Source of the DNA: Peptococcaceae bacterium UBA5356
GTDB taxonomy: Bacteria > Bacillota > Peptococcia > DRI-13 > DTU073
Assembly (NCBI GenBank): GCA_002407935.1
Contig: DHPU01000035.1
Span: 1-8,573 of the forward strand
DNA length: 8,573 bases
Reading direction: 5' to 3'
The translations under genes and the position numbers were made by a program. The first letter of the stretch is position 1. The number at the start of each line of letters is the position of its first letter. Below the pieces are notes generated by a model, which worked only from the letters and a program-made list of their open reading frames with translations, did no database searches and was not told where the DNA came from. Shown piece by piece: positions 5,697 to 8,573 of the stretch.

Positions 5697-5742
5697 AAAA
5701 AAGATAATTGGGCTCTGCTGTTTAAGTAGAGCCCAATTATCT
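5697..5742. terminator. long hairpin between the pilin gene and tadV
   Basis: AGATAATTGGGCTCT (5702-5716) pairs perfectly with AGAGCCCAATTATCT (5728-5742): 15 bp, up to 18 with three inner pairs. An A-run precedes it (5697-5702) and CCCTTATATT follows. The classical T-tract therefore lies on the - strand, where it would be a strong terminator. On the + strand it may terminate partially or protect the pilin mRNA 3' end. Confidence 0.75.
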
Positions 5743-5758
5743 CCCTTATATTAAAAGT

Positions 5759-5788
5759 TATAAAAATGGCGTAATAACGTATAAAAAA
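5759..5788. repeat. paired TATAAAAA boxes before tadV
   Basis: TATAAAAA occurs at 5759-5766 and again at 5780-5787, exactly 21 bp apart, or two helical turns. They could be part of a weak promoter (TTATAA with TATAAA at 16 bp) or a binding site for a regulator. Low sequence complexity makes either call uncertain. Confidence 0.25.
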
Positions 5789-5803
5789 GTAAATGGTAAT
5801 TGC

Positions 5804-5812
5804 AGGAGGTGA
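5804..5812 (+). promoter_or_regulatory. ribosome binding site deciding the tadV start
   Basis: AGGAGGTGA is a near-perfect anti-16S match. It lies 5 nt (8 nt from the GGAGG core) before the GTG at 5818. A TTG at 5800 in the same frame would sit upstream of this site and is unlikely to be used. Confidence 0.85.
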
Positions 5813-5817
5813 TTCTT

Positions 5818-6354
5818 GTGAGGGTGCCGATCTTAGTCTGGGCGTTAGATGCGATTTTAGTAGGAACCTTATTAATTTGTTGTTATACCGATCTGAAAGA
5901 ACGGAAGGTTTTCAATCTGGTCTTGTTTCCCACTGCGGTGCTGGCTTTAATAATCCATCTGATTTTACAGGGCGGGATGGGCGCCTGGTTTTGGGGGAAA
6001 GGAACCCTCGCGGGAATGGCGCTTCTTTTTATTCCTTTTGTGTTAGGCGGAATAGGGGCCGGTGATGTGAAATTACTGGGAGTAGTGGGCTCCTTCAAGG
6101 GAGCGGCGTTTGTTTTTAAAGCATTTTTATGGGCGGCGTTGCTGGGAGGAGTTTTTTCGCTGTTTTTCCTCTGGAAAAGGAAGGAATTACGACAGACGTT
6201 GGGGCGAATGGGAGGGGCTTTGAAGCTGTTCCTTTATTCTTGTTTCCGTGTTTGGAATTTTAAACAATTGGAGGGTAATGATGCGGTTGCTTTACCTTAT
6301 GGGCTGGCGATCTCTTTAGGGAGTATGATCTGCTTGGTAGGTGAATTATGGTGA
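5818..6354 (+). CDS. tadV: A24-family prepilin peptidase (TadV/CpaA)
   Basis: From the GTG at 5818 the protein has 178 residues. It is an integral membrane aspartic protease with hydrophobic segments at about 4-22, 33-50, 62-78, 85-118 and 158-176. Catalytic aspartates are D25 in CCYTDLKERKV and D83 in the GxGD-type motif GGIGAGDVKLL. It lacks the N-terminal cysteine-rich methylase domain of PilD/GspO peptidases, as usual for TadV/CpaA. It should cut the leader from the pilin encoded just upstream, at the G14/Q15 bond. A basic loop at 119-130 (WKRKELRQTLGR) probably lies in the cytoplasm. The gene is 160 bp after the pilin stop, behind a hairpin, and 26 bp before tadA, so it is likely co-transcribed with tadA. 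Confidence 0.9.
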   Translation: MRVPILVWALDAILVGTLLICCYTDLKERKVFNLVLFPTAVLALIIHLILQGGMGAWFWGKGTLAGMALLFIPFVLGGIGAGDVKLLGVVGSFKGAAFVFKAFLWAALLGGVFSLFFLWKRKELRQTLGRMGGALKLFLYSCFRVWNFKQLEGNDAVALPYGLAISLGSMICLVGELW

Positions 6355-6380
6355 TTGGCAGGAAATAGGAGTGAGTAAAA

Positions 6381-7745
6381 ATGTCATTATTACAACGCTT
6401 GGAGAAAGAAAAAGCAGGGAAAGAAAATCTGCAGATTAATGAACCGAAAAAGCAGCAGCTGCAAGGGGATCCTTATCGTGAATTAAAGCAGCGGGTGCAT
6501 AAAGAAGTAATTGAAACATTAGATGATGAGTTTAATGAAGAACAGGAAAAACAGGAAAACGATGAGGAAACGTTGGGGATACGTGTTGAGGAATTAATTA
6601 GTTGTATTGTGGATCGGGAGGCCACAGATTTACCACGTGCCGAGCGACAAAAAATCGTCACGGAGATTATGGACGAAGTAGTAGGGTATGGCCCGATTGA
6701 ACCCTTAATCAGGGATCCGGACGTTTCTGAAATTATGGTAAATGGGGCGAATCAGATCTTTGTTGAGCGTAAGGGTAAATTAGAAAAAACCGGAGTTACT
6801 TTCCGGGATGAAGAGCATGTCTTACATATTATCGATAAAATTGTTTCGCCGTTGGGACGGAGGATTGATGAATCGATGCCGATGGTGGATGCCCGTTTAC
6901 CTGACGGCTCTAGAGTTAATGCGATCATTCCGCCTCTTTCGCTGATTGGTCCGGTGATTACGATTCGGAAATTTTCCCGCGATCCTTTAACGATTCATAA
7001 TTTGATTAGATTTGGTACTTTAACGCCTCAAATGGCTACTTTTTTGGAAGCTTGTGTAAAGGGCAGGTTAAATATTATTATTTCAGGGGGTACCGGCAGC
7101 GGTAAAACAAGTACGCTTAATGTCCTTTCTTCTTTTATTCCGACGACGGAAAGAATAGTGACGATTGAGGATGCGGCTGAACTACAGCTCAATCAGGAGC
7201 ATGTGATTACGCTGGAAAGCCGACCGGCCAACATCGAAGGGAAAGGAGCTATTACGATCAGGGATTTGGTACGTAATACTTTACGGATGCGGCCGGAAAG
7301 GATTATCGTGGGTGAGGTTCGTTCCGGAGAAGCCTTGGATATGCTGCAGGCGATGAATACCGGGCATGATGGTTCTTTAACGACAGGTCACGCCAATGCG
7401 CCCCGTGATATGCTTTCCCGCTTAGAGACGATGGTTTTAATGGCGGGGATGGATTTGCCGATTAGAGCGATTCGGGAACAAATGGCGTCTGCTTTTGATC
7501 TTATTGTGCAGCAAGCGCGTTTGCGTGATGGCAGTCGTAAGATTACTCATCTGACGGAGGTTGTAGGGATGGAGGGCGAGACGATTACTTTGCAGGATAT
7601 TTTTGTTTACGAAAGTACGGGATTGGATGAGCGTAATAAGATTAAGGGGAATTTTCGGGCAACCGGCATCAGGCCGAAGTTTATGGAGAAGCTGGCGGCG
7701 GTAGGGATCCATCTTCCTAATGATCTTTTTTTGGGTAATTTTTAA
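6381..7745 (+). CDS. tadA: Tad pilus assembly ATPase (TadA/CpaF)
   Basis: This 454-residue secretion ATPase of the type II/IV (GspE/VirB11) family powers Flp pilus assembly at the inner membrane, probably as a hexamer. Residues 1-65 are a charged, Glu/Lys/Gln-rich extension. The N-terminal domain carries GYGPIEPLIRDPDVSEIMVN (102-121), a CpaF signature, and RRIDESMPMVDARLPDGSR (160-178). Walker A is GGTGSGKT (236-243). The Asp-box region is TIEDAAEL (261-268), Walker B lies at RIIVGE (307-312), and the His box is GSLTTGHAN (331-339). Arg finger-like MRPER (303-307) precedes Walker B. All catalytic motifs are intact. AGGAGTGA at 6367-6374 is a good ribosome binding site. CpaB/RcpC and TadZ genes, often found before tadA in Tad loci, are absent between tadV and tadA here. 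TadB follows after 26 bp. Confidence 0.95.
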   Translation: MSLLQRLEKEKAGKENLQINEPKKQQLQGDPYRELKQRVHKEVIETLDDEFNEEQEKQENDEETLGIRVEELISCIVDREATDLPRAERQKIVTEIMDEVVGYGPIEPLIRDPDVSEIMVNGANQIFVERKGKLEKTGVTFRDEEHVLHIIDKIVSPLGRRIDESMPMVDARLPDGSRVNAIIPPLSLIGPVITIRKFSRDPLTIHNLIRFGTLTPQMATFLEACVKGRLNIIISGGTGSGKTSTLNVLSSFIPTTERIVTIEDAAELQLNQEHVITLESRPANIEGKGAITIRDLVRNTLRMRPERIIVGEVRSGEALDMLQAMNTGHDGSLTTGHANAPRDMLSRLETMVLMAGMDLPIRAIREQMASAFDLIVQQARLRDGSRKITHLTEVVGMEGETITLQDIFVYESTGLDERNKIKGNFRATGIRPKFMEKLAAVGIHLPNDLFLGNF

Positions 7746-7771
7746 TAGTTGGGCTGAGGGAAGGGGGGAAG

Positions 7772-8573
7772 ATGAAGATGATCTCCATTTGTATCCTGGG
7801 TTTTCTGGCTGCTTTTTTAGGATTAATCAGTCTGGAACAGTTGATAACAAAACGGAGAAGAAGTATCCGGGTCAGGATGTTGAGTCTACAAGAAATGGGC
7901 AGTCAGGGAGAACAGGGAGAAGAAGGAAAGAGAAAGAATATTTCTTCTGGTTTCCAGAAAATGCTTATCGCTACAGGGAAAATTTTAGATAAAAGGGGTA
8001 TTATTAAACCGCTGGAAGAAAAAATGATTCAGGCGGATATCCCTTTGCGAGGTGAAGAATTCCTTTTTTTCTGGCTCTTGGCGGCGCTGCTTCCCGGTTC
8101 GTTACTTACTTTTTTAACCGGGCGGGCACTTATCGGCGTATTATTTAGCTTAATAGGGATTATCCTTCCTCCGTTACTAGTTAAAAGGGCGAAGGGGAAA
8201 AAGCTCAAAAAATTTAATTTACAGTTGGTGGATGCCCTGACGATTATCGCCAATTCCTTACGAGCGGGTTATAGTTTTATGCAGGCGATGGAGCTGGTAA
8301 GCAGGGAAATGCCCAATCCGATTGGCAAAGAATTTGCGAGAACCTTTCGCGAGGTTAACTTGGGGACGACAACGGAGGAGGCCTTGCATAATATGGGAAA
8401 AAGGATTGCCAGCGAGGATTTGGGGTTGATTATTACGGCTGTTTTGATTCAACGGCAAATCGGGGGAAATTTGGCGGAAATTATGGATAGGATCTCTGAG
8501 ACGATCAGAGATCGGATCCGTATTCAGGGCGAAATAAAGACGTTAACGGCGCAGGGCAAGATTTCGGGGATGG
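7772..8573 (+). CDS. tadB: Tad inner-membrane platform protein TadB, 3' end outside window
   Basis: The frame is open from the ATG at 7772 to the right edge, giving 267 residues of an incomplete protein. It begins with a membrane helix (4-22) and a basic, then Glu/Gln/Gly-rich cytoplasmic linker (27-60). Two further helices follow at about 97-116 and 119-137. The T2SF (GspF-like) domain starts near 149: FNLQLVDALTIIANSLRAGY (148-167), GYSFMQAME, and the conserved IQRQIGGNLAEIMDRISETI (226-245). These are typical of TadB, which with TadC forms the platform that couples the TadA ATPase to pilin extrusion. G-rich sequence at 7756-7768 serves as ribosome binding site; an ATG at 7778 is an alternative start, two codons later. 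The last helices and the stop lie outside the window, where tadC would be expected next. Confidence 0.9.
   Translation, partial: MKMISICILGFLAAFLGLISLEQLITKRRRSIRVRMLSLQEMGSQGEQGEEGKRKNISSGFQKMLIATGKILDKRGIIKPLEEKMIQADIPLRGEEFLFFWLLAALLPGSLLTFLTGRALIGVLFSLIGIILPPLLVKRAKGKKLKKFNLQLVDALTIIANSLRAGYSFMQAMELVSREMPNPIGKEFARTFREVNLGTTTEEALHNMGKRIASEDLGLIITAVLIQRQIGGNLAEIMDRISETIRDRIRIQGEIKTLTAQGKISGM

Noticed and set aside
5793..6065. 90-codon + strand open frame overlapping tadV
   Set aside because: The overlapping tadV frame has membrane segments and both catalytic aspartates; this one has no such features and starts upstream of the ribosome binding site.
7437..7712. 91-codon - strand open frame within tadA
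   Set aside because: It is the antisense shadow of a strongly conserved ATPase region and has no ribosome binding site or family resemblance.
7720..7992. 90-codon + strand open frame across the tadA-tadB junction
   Set aside because: It overlaps the end of tadA and the N-terminal region of tadB; the tadB frame leads into a clear T2SF domain.
1..8573. CRISPR array, tRNA or rRNA gene, intact insertion sequence
   Set aside because: I saw no regularly spaced repeats, no tRNA or rRNA signature and no transposase frame on either strand.

Overview
The window looks like a low-to-mid GC Firmicute of the class Clostridia. The Desulfotomaculum/Pelotomaculum-like Peptococcaceae are my best guess, inferred from gene content rather than a marker gene. 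The supporting signs are strong AGGAGG-type ribosome binding sites, TTG and GTG start codons, a cytoplasmic DegS/DegU two-component pair, a stand-alone oxaloacetate decarboxylase/transcarboxylase-type carboxyltransferase, and a Firmicute-style Flp/Tad pilus locus. All convincing genes are on the + strand. Both ends of the window cut genes: an RHS toxin at the left and tadB at the right.

Region 1 (1-1357) is the 3' end of an RHS polymorphic-toxin gene. A recognisable RHS core, closing with a DPSG motif, is fused to a C-terminal PD-(D/E)xK nuclease toxin that looks like the Tox-REase-7 type. A 235-residue probable immunity protein starts 3 bp later. GC content drops from about 55% in the core to about 28% in the toxin, as expected when toxin tips are exchanged. 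Region 2 (1358-1669) is non-coding; it holds a weak terminator-like hairpin and a very good sigma-A promoter.

Region 3 (1670-3160) is a monocistronic carboxyltransferase gene (oadA/pycB/5S-like) without a biotin domain. It ends in a terminator whose loop carries a GAACCGTCCCC-type sequence resembling dispersed clostridial repeats. Region 4 (3268-5327) holds degS, degU and a small, easily missed 55-residue membrane protein whose ribosome binding site can be sequestered by an upstream GC-rich stem.

Region 5 (5328-8573) is the start of a Tad pilus operon: flp (major pilin with a Thr/Pro tail encoded by a triplet repeat), a long 3' hairpin, tadV/cpaA (prepilin peptidase), tadA/cpaF (assembly ATPase) and tadB (inner-membrane platform, cut by the window edge). 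The peptidase would process the pilin, TadA would power assembly, and TadB with an unseen TadC would form the platform. The flp upstream region contains an 11-bp inverted repeat and an ATTTA-N7-TAAAT dyad resembling the core of a known DegU site. This suggests, without proving it, that the adjacent DegSU system controls the pilus.
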